Source of the DNA: Bacteroidales bacterium
Lineage (GTDB): Bacteria > Bacteroidota > Bacteroidia > Bacteroidales > CAIWKO01
DNA: 64,000 nt
NCBI GenBank assembly: GCA_023228145.1
Contig: JALOBU010000010.1
Coordinates: forward strand, 1 to 64,000
Direction: 5' to 3'
The notes under the pieces are model-generated. The model did not search any database, was not told the origin of the DNA, and saw only the letters and a program-made list of their open reading frames with translations. Below, one piece after another: positions 1 through 7,171 of this stretch (positions within the stretch are counted from its first letter, which is position 1; each line of letters begins with the position of its first letter). A program made the position numbers and the translations under genes.

Positions 1-83
1 TCTGATTTTCTGTAAATCGTTTTGCTTTCATATAGCTAATTTAAAATTAAAATTCAATACGAAACGCCTCGCTGGCGCTTCGG
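1..83. other. Non-coding tail downstream of the truncated restriction-methylase gene
   Basis: This stretch follows the stop codon of the minus-strand gene at 84. No downstream remnant of the methylase can be read in it. Bases 66-78 form a short hairpin (cgcc, 5-nt loop, ggcg) followed by AT-rich DNA. It could be the edge of whatever event removed the methylase C-terminus, but that is inference. Confidence 0.35.
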
Positions 84-2477
84 CTAAACTCTAATCTCAA
101 ATGGCCGACTTTCAGGTAAGCTTACAGTATCACTAATTGAACTACTTCTACCAGCATACGGTGGATTTCCAATAACCACATCAAAACCGCCTTTGTATTC
201 GGTGCGGAAAGCGTGTTCGATGGTACAGGTCATTTTATCTATGAAATGCTGTAAGCCCTTATTCTCACCCATCATCACAAGGGGCTGCTGCCCCTTGTAA
301 TCGTAATCTGCGGGGTCCTTGAGATCATTGTTTGCTGCACTGTTATCAGCAATGGGCTGCAGCCCCTTACTGATGTCAGGCAGAGAGTGCTTTATCCTGT
401 TTGTTTGTATATAATTTATTGTGGCTGCCAATTGCCGGTCATTAGTAATCTCTTTCTTATTGAATTTTTGCGCCCAAAGGTGAAAGGTCTCGTCGCTGGC
501 AATGGCTTTGTATTCTTTAAATTTCTGTGCAGATTTTCCTTTGAGCTTTCTTACAATATTGGCCAGTTCTTCTTCTTCGCATACCAGTATGATATGAATA
601 TGGTCGTAACAAACATTATAAGCCAGACAATTCAGCGCATCTTCAGTAATAATATCACAAAGTATTTCGGTGATTTTTACCGAATCTTCTTCGTCAAAAC
701 ATATAGAACGGTCAATATGCATCTCTCCGTCGGCCTTTCGCTGCCGTACCCTGTATTCAACCATACGTTGCGAAGTGCGCGTATCGTGGGTAGCGGTGGT
801 AATATGCCATATCTTCTTTTTCTTTTCTTTAAAAATATTCGGAAATTCTTTTTGCCAGTTAAAAGCTTTATTGCCTGCAACAGCAGGGTCATCAATCAAA
901 GAGTTTCCGCATTTGATATTATTATTCAGCGAGCTTAGTTTACGCCCTTTTTGTGCAGTACGCAGCCATAATGATAGTTTGGCTATTTCAACACTTTCTT
1001 CGTTTAAATCCACCCCGTAAAGATTGTTTTCAAGAATAGTGTTTTCAATATTCGGGAACACTATGCTGCTGTCCAAAACCCTTGCCTGTAATTCATCTAT
1101 TAATTTGTGTTCGTCAATTAAAAAATTCAATGCCTGCACAAGAAATGCACCCGAACCACAGGCAGGGTCGCATATAGTAAGTTTCAGCAACCAATTTCGA
1201 TAAGCATCAAGTTTTTCAACCAACTTTTTCTTTTTTTCTTTGCGTTTGGCATAGCCAAATTCATCCTCATTAATCACTAATTCATTTTTCTTTTCGTTGC
1301 ATAAAGCACCAACAGTGCTTTCAACAATGTACTTGGTGATGTATTTTGGCGTATAAAAAATTCCGTCTTTTTTTCTTTTTGTTTTGCTTTTATCGGTTTC
1401 TTTCCCTTCAAGTTCTGCCTGTATTTGTTCAATTTCGCTTAAACTGTGTTCAAAAATATGTCCGAGAATATTTACGTCAACTTCTGTTTCGTAATTGTAA
1501 TCGGCTAAGCGGGTCAAATGAGCAAAAAGCAATGTGTCGTCAATAGTAATATTATCCAACACATCATCGGGTTCAAACAAACCGCCGTTGTAAGCAAATA
1601 TTTCATACTGTTTGCCCTTATGCCCTGTTAAGAGGTAGCCAAAATACTTTTTAAATCTTTCGTATAAAGGCGTGTAACTGTCCAATTCCCTTAACGTTTC
1701 CCACTGCTTTAAAATTTCTCTTATGGAGTTTGGCGGTAGTAACAGCCTGTCCTCTGCAAAGAATATGAAAAGAAGGCGGTCTAACAGTTTTTGTGTTTTT
1801 TTGTAAACCAATAGCTTGTCATAATTCGGATTCAGTTCAACTATATTGGCAAACAGCACACGTTTAAAAGCCGAATAATCGTTATAAAGTTTCTTGGTAA
1901 TGTTTTCCTCTTGTGCTACCGATGCCTGCTTTATAGCAAGCGGAATGTCGTTTAAAAGGCATTTTTCAGCCAAACACAAATAAAGTAATTCAAACTTATC
2001 CTGTGTCAGGTTAAACAGGTCAAATTCTTCAAAATCTATTGCATTTTCAATATAAAAACGCAGTTTTGCAAAGTTTGAAATGATAACATATTTGCAGGCA
2101 CTCTGGTTGTTTTTATAATTAAAAGCCTGTTGCTCTACCGTATCTAAATCAATGGTGTCTGTGCCTTTTAATTCAATTATTGCGACAGGTTTGTTGTCTT
2201 TTAATATGGCGCCATCCGCTTTTTTGGCATCCTTTTCGTTTTTATACTCGGTAGTCAGGTTATAATTGTTTTCGGGATTAATGGTATAGCCCAAAACAGT
2301 ACAAAACAATTCTCTTAAAAAACCTTCCTGATACTGCTCTTCCTTCGCATTACGAATATTATCCTGTTTGTTTTTATCGCCAAATTTTTCAACAAATTTG
2401 CTGAATGCTTGTTGTACTTGAGTTTTATCAAGGTCTTGCAAGTATTTTTTCAGTACGGAAGATTGGAATAAAGGCAT
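84..2477 (-). CDS. Type IIG (Eco57I-like) restriction-methyltransferase, interrupted and C-terminally truncated
   Basis: The protein has 797 residues. The N-terminal part has a PD-(D/E)xK-like nuclease signature: D88 in KKADGAIL and E102-L-K104 in AIIELKG. The middle carries the SAM-binding motif DPACGSG (437-443), and the adenine-methylase motif NPPY lies at 771-774. Between these, residues about 556-760 form a foreign Y1-transposase-like domain, listed separately. After NPPY only about 23 unrelated residues remain before the stop. Eco57I-family enzymes normally continue several hundred residues past NPPY with the rest of the methylase fold and a target-recognition domain. The family cleaves and methylates DNA from one polypeptide. 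This copy very probably cannot recognise its target, so it looks like a decaying defence gene or a carrier for the inserted domain. No partner specificity gene is visible in the window. Confidence 0.85.
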   Translation of the reverse strand: MPLFQSSVLKKYLQDLDKTQVQQAFSKFVEKFGDKNKQDNIRNAKEEQYQEGFLRELFCTVLGYTINPENNYNLTTEYKNEKDAKKADGAILKDNKPVAIIELKGTDTIDLDTVEQQAFNYKNNQSACKYVIISNFAKLRFYIENAIDFEEFDLFNLTQDKFELLYLCLAEKCLLNDIPLAIKQASVAQEENITKKLYNDYSAFKRVLFANIVELNPNYDKLLVYKKTQKLLDRLLFIFFAEDRLLLPPNSIREILKQWETLRELDSYTPLYERFKKYFGYLLTGHKGKQYEIFAYNGGLFEPDDVLDNITIDDTLLFAHLTRLADYNYETEVDVNILGHIFEHSLSEIEQIQAELEGKETDKSKTKRKKDGIFYTPKYITKYIVESTVGALCNEKKNELVINEDEFGYAKRKEKKKKLVEKLDAYRNWLLKLTICDPACGSGAFLVQALNFLIDEHKLIDELQARVLDSSIVFPNIENTILENNLYGVDLNEESVEIAKLSLWLRTAQKGRKLSSLNNNIKCGNSLIDDPAVAGNKAFNWQKEFPNIFKEKKKKIWHITTATHDTRTSQRMVEYRVRQRKADGEMHIDRSICFDEEDSVKITEILCDIITEDALNCLAYNVCYDHIHIILVCEEEELANIVRKLKGKSAQKFKEYKAIASDETFHLWAQKFNKKEITNDRQLAATINYIQTNRIKHSLPDISKGLQPIADNSAANNDLKDPADYDYKGQQPLVMMGENKGLQHFIDKMTCTIEHAFRTEYKGGFDVVIGNPPYAGRSSSISDTVSLPESRPFEIRV
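277..298. repeat. REP-like palindrome A inside the coding sequence
   Basis: Two perfect 9-bp arms (277-285 and 290-298) flank a 4-nt loop (tgct), with a GC-rich core ggggc/gcccc in an AT-rich background. It lies within the coding part of the transposase-like domain and is translated in frame as YKGQQPLV. Confidence 0.7.
345..374. repeat. REP-like palindrome B inside the coding sequence
   Basis: A perfect 12-bp palindrome (gggctgcagccc, 354-365) is extended by an imperfect stem out to atcag (345-349) and ctgat (370-374). It shares the gggctgc core with palindrome A and is translated as part of SKGLQPIA. A related weaker half-copy is seen at 252-262 (NKGLQHF). The three repeated KGLQ/KGQQ peptides are the protein-level trace of these repeats. 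Confidence 0.65.
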
Positions 2478-2618
2478 TTCATAATATTTTAAAGGCTATG
2501 CAAAGTACAAAATATTTTAGAAATGCAATTTTGTTTGTGAGAAAAATGGATAAGAAAATATACACTAAAAGTGGATAAAGACATTTTAAGTAATGTAGAC
2601 GTTAGTAAGTAAAAATAA

Positions 2619-2637
2619 GATTAGGTTGAACCTAATC
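2619..2637 (-). terminator. Hairpin with T-rich tail, probable minus-strand terminator
   Basis: Perfect 9-bp arms (2619-2627 and 2629-2637) enclose a single loop base. Read on the minus strand the stem is followed by ttattttta. It lies between the tRNA-Glu terminator and the start of the restriction-methylase gene. The one-base loop is tight, so it may instead be an operator-like dyad. Confidence 0.4.
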
Positions 2638-2689
2638 CATTATTTCGCAGCAATTTTTTTAGCCCCCCGTATCGTACCCCATTATAAAG

Positions 2690-2725
2690 AAAATCGCCAA
2701 TAAATCAATGTTTATGGGCGATTTT
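2690..2725 (-). terminator. Rho-independent terminator of tRNA-Glu
   Basis: The arms aaaatcgcc (2690-2698) and ggcgatttt (2717-2725) are perfectly complementary. On the minus strand the stem runs into a T-rich tract. It lies 10 nt past the tRNA 3' end. Its loop contains aaatcaatgttta, also found in the terminator of the fMet tRNA. Confidence 0.75.
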
Positions 2726-2734
2726 ATATTTATT

Positions 2735-2809
2735 TGGCAGCCCCGATGAGAATCGAACTCATGTTTTTAGACTGAGAATCTATTTTCCTAACCACTAGAA
2801 GACGGGGCC
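2735..2809 (-). tRNA. tRNA-Glu (anticodon CUC)
   Basis: The minus strand folds as a cloverleaf. The acceptor stem GGCCCCG pairs with CGGGGCT, with a terminal G-U pair. The D-arm begins TCTTCTAGTGGTTAGGA, which is characteristic of tRNA-Glu. The anticodon loop TTCTCAG gives anticodon CUC, and the T-arm is GAGTTCGATTCTC. The CCA end is encoded (2735-2737). A CUC isoacceptor is an additional Glu tRNA; the usual UUC isoacceptor is not in this window. Confidence 0.93.
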
Positions 2810-2847
2810 GTGCGGTATTAGTATTGAGATGAACGCTTATACAGACA

Positions 2848-2855
2848 CAAAATTA
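2848..2855 (-). promoter_or_regulatory. Bacteroidota -7 element for tRNA-Glu
   Basis: On the minus strand this reads TAATTTTG, an exact TAnnTTTG match, 39 nt upstream of the tRNA 5' end. No clear TTTG element is seen at the expected -33 position, so confidence is moderate. Confidence 0.45.
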
Positions 2856-3086
2856 TAACATTTTTTTGGTTTAGGAAATACTTTGAAAATTTTAAGACCT
2901 ATAGGCAGTAAAAGCCCAAAGGCGTGCAATATCAACACTTACAAACCTTTTTTTGTAGCGGGGGAAAAAAACCATAATATTTACCGTCAGAAAAAACAAT
3001 AGTTAGGTTTTTTATTTTTCACTAAAATACAAAACATTTAGTTTTTTTGCCGACCCGCATAAAAGAAAAGCAGAAAGCCATCGCAC

Positions 3087-3153
3087 ATTTGGCACTTTGT
3101 CTTTTGCCCCGACACACAAAGCTTTCGCTCATGCAAAAGCCAAAGAGCCAAAT
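3087..3153. repeat. Imperfect palindromic element (21-bp arms)
   Basis: The arms 3087-3107 and 3133-3153 are complementary at 19 of 21 positions and flank a 25-nt loop. The layout suits a dispersed MITE-like or REP-like element, or a structured RNA. No open reading frame crosses it. No T-tract follows either arm, which argues against a simple terminator. Confidence 0.6.
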
Positions 3154-3289
3154 CTTGCTGACCCACAACTTTTTTTTGTATTTATTTAAAAATGATTATT
3201 TTTGATTTTGATATATGAATAAACTTGTGTAACAAAATTTAAAGAAAATGTAAAAAAAGGAAATATAAAATATAGCGTTTAGCGAAATT

Positions 3290-3408
3290 CTGTTTCAGAA
3301 AACGACCAAATTTCTAAAGACAAACAGGAAGATAAGCAAAACGCCACGCGAAAGCGTGGTCTTTGCATTACTCTTGTTTGTCGGTTCTTGGTCGGACCTC
3401 TGAAACAG
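3290..3408. repeat. Long multi-stem palindrome capped by a GAAA tetraloop
   Basis: Nested arms pair over 119 bp: ctgtttcaga (3290-3299) with tctgaaacag (3399-3408), cgaccaa (3303-3309) with ttggtcg (3388-3394), gacaaaca (3319-3326) with tgtttgtc (3375-3382), and ccacgc (3344-3349) with gcgtgg (3354-3359) around a GAAA loop. Bulges of unequal size separate the helices, as in a folded RNA or a MITE with long imperfect termini. It ends about 90 bp upstream of the gene at 3501, so a leader-RNA role is possible. Confidence 0.65.
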
Positions 3409-3500
3409 CGTAGGCAATTGGCCACACTGTTTTTTTTACAAATAATAAGAATAATTAGGAAAATAAATTATTAACAACAACTAAAAAAGGAGAGTTTATT

Positions 3501-4445
3501 ATGAAAAAAATGTATTTTATTAATGTAATTGCAGTTTTAATGATGTTGCCAGTAATGGTAATGTCTCAAAAGACAAAAGATGTTCAGATTTCAACTTACA
3601 AAATGTTAGAGTTCAATGGCTGTGACGCAAAACAAACAAAAAGTGGATTAACGATTGAAGTTGAACCATTATCACCTAAAGTTACATATAATCATTCAGA
3701 ATTATTTTCTTTTACTTCTGATGATGTAAAAGGCCTTACTAATGCGAACCTTCTTTATCAACCTTATCAGGGCAAAATGTATGAATACACCTTTGGGGCT
3801 GGTAATTACTGGCTTGTTGTAATGAAAGTTAAAATAACAAATAATACTGGTCATGTATTAAAAATGAGTGATGCAAGAATCTATTTAAGGATCGAAGGAG
3901 AAGACCCCATTAAACCGGTAACAAAATTAGGTGATCCGACTTTAGTAGATTATGAAAACCCGGCAGGTTCAGGTAATTTTATTAAACTTCCCAAAAGTGC
4001 TATTGACCAAGATAAAAGTTTAATACAGTGGTCAACGGGCATGTTTGCTAAATGGGATTCGGAAAGGAAAAAAGGTTTAATTTCTTTTGATTATCCTTTA
4101 GGGCTGCCATCACAAATTATTGCAGTGAACAAAAAGAATTATAAACTTATTAGTGATGTAGATGTAGAAATATTACCTGATGATTCTTACTATGGTATTT
4201 TATTATTCCCGATAACAATTTCAAATACTGACATGAGTTTAAAGCTTTATGAATTTGTCACTAAAACTGATGCCGCCGGTACCCCCACGGAGAAAACAAA
4301 TTTTGATTTTAAATTTAAAGGTGTAGATGGTAAAAGCTGGTATGATCGGAATTTGAATATTTGGAATCCTGGTGAGCCATCATCACCTAAGGAATATTAT
4401 GACAAAGAACAGAAAAAGTGGATATTAGGTATTCCTAATAAATAA
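3501..4445 (+). CDS. Unknown secreted protein
   Basis: The 314-residue protein begins with a signal peptide (MKKMYFINVIAVLMMLPVMV, cleavage near MSQ). The rest looks like an all-beta exported protein with no domain that I recognise. The segment around residues 100-130 (YWLVVMKVKITNNTGHVLKM) resembles the extracellular beta-sandwich proteins that modulate contacts or ligands, but this is only an impression. No T9SS tail and no lipobox are present. A good ribosome binding site (aaggag, 3487-3492) precedes the ATG. A strong hairpin terminator follows it. The function is unknown. Confidence 0.8.
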   Translation: MKKMYFINVIAVLMMLPVMVMSQKTKDVQISTYKMLEFNGCDAKQTKSGLTIEVEPLSPKVTYNHSELFSFTSDDVKGLTNANLLYQPYQGKMYEYTFGAGNYWLVVMKVKITNNTGHVLKMSDARIYLRIEGEDPIKPVTKLGDPTLVDYENPAGSGNFIKLPKSAIDQDKSLIQWSTGMFAKWDSERKKGLISFDYPLGLPSQIIAVNKKNYKLISDVDVEILPDDSYYGILLFPITISNTDMSLKLYEFVTKTDAAGTPTEKTNFDFKFKGVDGKSWYDRNLNIWNPGEPSSPKEYYDKEQKKWILGIPNK

Positions 4446-4456
4446 AGATTATTAAA

Positions 4457-4482
4457 CATGGGCATTTCTTCCAATGCCCATG
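4457..4482 (+). terminator. Rho-independent terminator after the 3501-4445 gene
   Basis: The arms catgggcat (4457-4465) and atgcccatg (4474-4482) are perfectly complementary around an 8-nt loop and are followed by cttttcatttta. The position, 12 nt after the stop codon, fits transcription termination. Confidence 0.8.
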
Positions 4483-4511
4483 CTTTTCATTTTATGTTTA
4501 AAAAATAAAAC

Positions 4512-4865
4512 ATGAAAAAACTATTTTTATTATTTCTGATTTTTAGTCCTGTATTTGTTTTGGCTCAAAATTAAACTAATGATACCGTTAATAAACAAGA
4601 TTTTAATTACTGCCAAATTGTAGGCATAAGTAATCTTTTGGGAACAAAAGTTACAGTTAGTGTTGATTATGGTGAGGAAAGGTCTTTTTTTAAGGATACA
4701 AGGATTATAGATGAAACAACAGGGAAGGTTAAAAAGTTTAATTCAATGATTGATGCACTGAATTATATGGCTTCAATAGGCTGGGAGTTTGTGCAAGCTT
4801 ATGCTTTTTCTTCTGGTAGTAGCAGCACCCCTGTTTATCATTATTTGTTGAAGAAAAAAAGATAA
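4512..4865 (+). pseudogene. Small secreted protein interrupted by an in-frame TAA after the signal peptide
   Basis: From the ATG at 4512 the frame encodes a signal peptide ending VFVLAQN, then TAA at 4572-4574. The same frame then continues with TNDTVNKQDFNYCQIVG and on to 4865. The mature part (KVTVSVDYGEER, KKFNSMIDALNYMASIGWEF, YHYLLKKK) resembles a family of short exported Bacteroidota proteins of unknown function with a conserved DALNxMxxxGWEFVQAY core. A fallback TTG start at 4638 would yield 75 residues without a signal peptide. A single point mutation is the simplest explanation. Stop-codon readthrough or a sequencing error cannot be excluded. Confidence 0.7.
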
Positions 4866-4921
4866 CAACTTTTCCCTTGTTTTAGTCTTTTTTGTTACTA
4901 TATTGTTACTCAAAAAAATAA

Positions 4922-4952
4922 AAGGCCTGTAAAATCAATGTTTACAGGCCTT
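4922..4952. terminator. Bidirectional terminator between the small secreted gene and tRNA-fMet
   Basis: Perfect 12-bp arms (4922-4933 and 4941-4952) enclose a 7-nt loop. A-rich DNA precedes the stem and ttatttt follows it, so it can end transcription from the plus-strand gene and from the minus-strand tRNA. Confidence 0.85.
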
Positions 4953-4958
4953 ATTTTG

Positions 4959-5030
<72 letters not shown>

Positions 5031-5041
5031 GTATGTAACGG

Positions 5042-5071
5042 CAAAGGTACAACAACTTTATCTTCTGACAA
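5042..5071 (-). promoter_or_regulatory. Promoter of tRNA-fMet
   Basis: Read on the minus strand it has TTG (5071-5069), a 19-nt spacer and TACCTTTG (5049-5042). This matches the Bacteroidota sigma-ABfr pattern TTTG-N19-21-TAnnTTTG, placed 12 nt upstream of the tRNA. Confidence 0.7.
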
Positions 5072-5167
5072 GGTTTTTATGAAAAAATATTTTTCACGGC
5101 ATGAATAATTAACCGCAGACGGTTGATTATTTTTAATTCAATAAGGGATTGAAAATATTTTTAAAGG

Positions 5168-5175
5168 TACTTTTG
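5168..5175 (+). promoter_or_regulatory. Probable -7 element of the Ehr operon
   Basis: TACTTTTG matches TAnnTTTG and lies 18 nt before the ATG at 5194, the same spacing seen at other promoters in this window. It falls downstream of a possible TTG start at 5149, which argues that translation begins at 5194. A TTG at 5149-5151 is only 16 nt away, shorter than ideal for a -33 box. Confidence 0.45.
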
Positions 5176-5193
5176 CCGTTTAATATTAATGTA

Positions 5194-7170
5194 ATGTTTT
5201 TTATAGCTCTGCTGTTTTGTGCGCTGCTGGTATTTGCAGTTCCCCGTAATGCCAAGGCCTATTTTACCCTGATACTTATCGGCATCATGGTGGTTTTCAG
5301 CACCAGAATATGCATAGATGTGCTGGTGTCGGGAAAAACCTTTTGCGAAATCCTCCCAATCAATTTCTGGGGGCAAAAGCTCGAATTGATAACCGACCCG
5401 TTATCGGCATTATTTATCTGCATAATTAATTTTACCGTGCTTACCGGGTCTTTATTTTCTGTTGAATACATGAAAATGTACAATAATAAATCATCCGCCG
5501 AATTATCCATACATTATTTTTCATTTTTTCTGCTGCACTTTTCGATGTTGCTTGTTACCATGCTGCATCATGGTGTTGCATTTTTAGTTGTGTGGGAGCT
5601 GATGGCCGTTTCTTCGTTCATGCTGGTGATTTTCGAAAATGAAAAAAGCAGTGTGCTCCGGGCAGGAATCAATTACCTGGTTCAGATGCATATCGGCGCA
5701 TTGTTTCTGATAGCCGCCTTCATTTTACTTCATATAAAAACAAATTCATATTCTTTTGAAGCGCTGCAGCAATATTTTTATCAAAGCATAAATATTCCTA
5801 TGTTTTTGTTGTTTTTTGCAGGGTTTGGCATCAAAGCAGGATTCATCCCCTTTCATACCTGGCTGCCTCATGCCCATCCTGCTGCACCCACACACGTATC
5901 TGCGGTCATGTCGGGAGTGATGATAAAACTTGGCATTTACGGAATATTACGTATAGTTATGTTTTTGCAGACGGATATTTTGTGGATTGGCATCATCGTG
6001 CTGTTTGTATCGTTGGTTTCGGGTATCGGTGGTGTAGCCTGGGCAATCATTCAGCACGACCTGAAAAAACTTCTTGCCTACCACAGCATCGAAAACATCG
6101 GGATCATCGGCATTGGCATGGGTATCGGACTTATCGGAATTGCCATTCAAAATCCTGCGCTGGCTTTTCTGGGTTTTGCCGGATGCCTGTTGCACGTGCT
6201 GAATCATTCGCTGTTTAAGTCGTTGCTGTTTTATGGTGCGGGCATCGTTTACATGAAAACACATACGCGCAATATTGAATTTATGGGCGGGCTGATTAAA
6301 AAGATACCCATTACGGCCCTGTTGTTTTTAATTGCTGCTGTTGCTATATGCGGCTTACCGCCATTCAACGGATTTGTTTCCGAATTTTTGATTTATAATG
6401 GCTTCATCATTGGGTTGTCGGGGCAGGGGATCTGGATAAAAGTGCTAATGTTGTTATCGTTGCTTGGGCTGGTAATTATTGGCGGGCTGGCAGTGTTTTG
6501 TTTTACCAAGGCATACAGCGCGGTATTCCTGGGCAATGAACGAAAATCAGATTTAACGGGTGTTACAGAAGCAAAATGGCATACGATCGTACCACTTTTT
6601 ATCATTGCAGCCTGCATCGTATTTATAGGTTTGTTCCCTCAGATTGCACTTCGCCCTGTTACCTTTGTTGTAAACAGTTTATATGCCGACATTCCCGAAA
6701 ATCCTTTATCACATAATACATTACCTCTGATCCGGAATATCGGCATTGCCGGAATAATTTTGATTGGCATAATTCTGCTACTTGTTTTTTTACGAAAAAT
6801 CATCACGCGAAATGCTGCCAAAGAATCTGCCGGCACCTGGGGCTGCGCCTATGACGGGCCAATACCTAAAGGACAATATACCGCCACATCCTTTGCCGAA
6901 AACTATACCGATATCGCACAGCCCTTATTGAACATAAAAACCAATTACCGGACGATGGAGCCCGGGGATATTTTTCCAAAACAGCGCGGATTCGAAACCG
7001 AAAGTGAAGACATGATGGAGAAAAAAGTTTTCGGGAAATCCATAAAATTTCTTAACAGGATGTTTTCTAAGCTGGCGATTATTCAAACAGGAAATACGCA
7101 GCATTATATTTTGTATGCTTTTCTGATGATTATATTGCTGCTGGTGTTGACCGTTTTAAATATAATATGA
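5194..7170 (+). CDS. Ehr/Hyf complex antiporter-like subunit (HyfB/NuoL family)
   Basis: This is a polytopic membrane protein of the Mrp-antiporter/NuoL/HyfB family (about 658 residues). The conserved proton-channel residues are visible: E135 in VVWELMA and K214 in FGIKAGFIPFHTWLPHAHPAAP, followed by the typical THVSAVMSGVMIKLGIYG helix. In complex I and group 4 hydrogenases these residues carry ion translocation coupled to electron transfer. It is the first gene of a six-gene same-strand cluster with 1-20 nt gaps or overlaps. I chose the ATG at 5194 because of the -7 element at 5168. An in-frame TTG at 5149 would add 15 residues. Confidence 0.9.
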   Translation: MFFIALLFCALLVFAVPRNAKAYFTLILIGIMVVFSTRICIDVLVSGKTFCEILPINFWGQKLELITDPLSALFICIINFTVLTGSLFSVEYMKMYNNKSSAELSIHYFSFFLLHFSMLLVTMLHHGVAFLVVWELMAVSSFMLVIFENEKSSVLRAGINYLVQMHIGALFLIAAFILLHIKTNSYSFEALQQYFYQSINIPMFLLFFAGFGIKAGFIPFHTWLPHAHPAAPTHVSAVMSGVMIKLGIYGILRIVMFLQTDILWIGIIVLFVSLVSGIGGVAWAIIQHDLKKLLAYHSIENIGIIGIGMGIGLIGIAIQNPALAFLGFAGCLLHVLNHSLFKSLLFYGAGIVYMKTHTRNIEFMGGLIKKIPITALLFLIAAVAICGLPPFNGFVSEFLIYNGFIIGLSGQGIWIKVLMLLSLLGLVIIGGLAVFCFTKAYSAVFLGNERKSDLTGVTEAKWHTIVPLFIIAACIVFIGLFPQIALRPVTFVVNSLYADIPENPLSHNTLPLIRNIGIAGIILIGIILLLVFLRKIITRNAAKESAGTWGCAYDGPIPKGQYTATSFAENYTDIAQPLLNIKTNYRTMEPGDIFPKQRGFETESEDMMEKKVFGKSIKFLNRMFSKLAIIQTGNTQHYILYAFLMIILLLVLTVLNII

Positions 7171-7171
7171 C

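Larger units (their letters stand above)
198..812 (-). mobile_element. REP-associated tyrosine transposase (RAYT / Y1_Tnp-like) domain embedded in frame
   Basis: Residues about 556-760 of the restriction-methylase protein have the layout of a RAYT/IS200-like HUH transposase. The HxH metal-binding motif is H626-I-H628 in YDHIHIIL. About 60 residues later comes a conserved-looking segment with a candidate nucleophile tyrosine, Y689 in NYIQTNRIKH, which resembles the family's Yxx(N)NPxKxxL pattern. The domain sits exactly between FNWQKEFPNIF and the GGFDVVIGNPPY motif, so reading continues through it. RAYTs nick single-stranded DNA at REP palindromes, and two REP-like palindromes lie in its C-terminal coding part. 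Assignment rests on motifs and spacing. Catalytic activity is unknown. Confidence 0.7.
2810..3500. other. Gene-free 0.7-kb region with two large imperfect palindromes
   Basis: No credible coding sequence is seen on either strand. The region contains the probable tRNA-Glu promoter and the two palindromic elements at 3087-3153 and 3290-3408. The rest is AT-rich spacer. It sits in the accessory part of the window between a decaying restriction gene and unknown secreted proteins. Confidence 0.6.

Noticed and set aside
387..1020. Plus-strand frames antisense to the restriction-methylase gene
   Set aside because: They overlap conserved minus-strand motifs, lack signal or domain patterns and follow the codon shadow of the real gene.
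3001..3160. Integron attC site, prompted by gttaggt near 3004 and the large palindrome
   Set aside because: No matching R' (RYYYAAC) core is placed correctly, and no integrase or cassette array is present.
4572..4574. Recoding of the stop codon as an amino acid
   Set aside because: TAA is not a known selenocysteine or pyrrolysine codon; a point mutation is simpler.
5947..6264. Minus-strand frame of 105 codons inside the first Ehr gene
   Set aside because: The sense strand encodes a conserved antiporter helix bundle here; the opposite frame is low-complexity (Gln, His) with no family resemblance.
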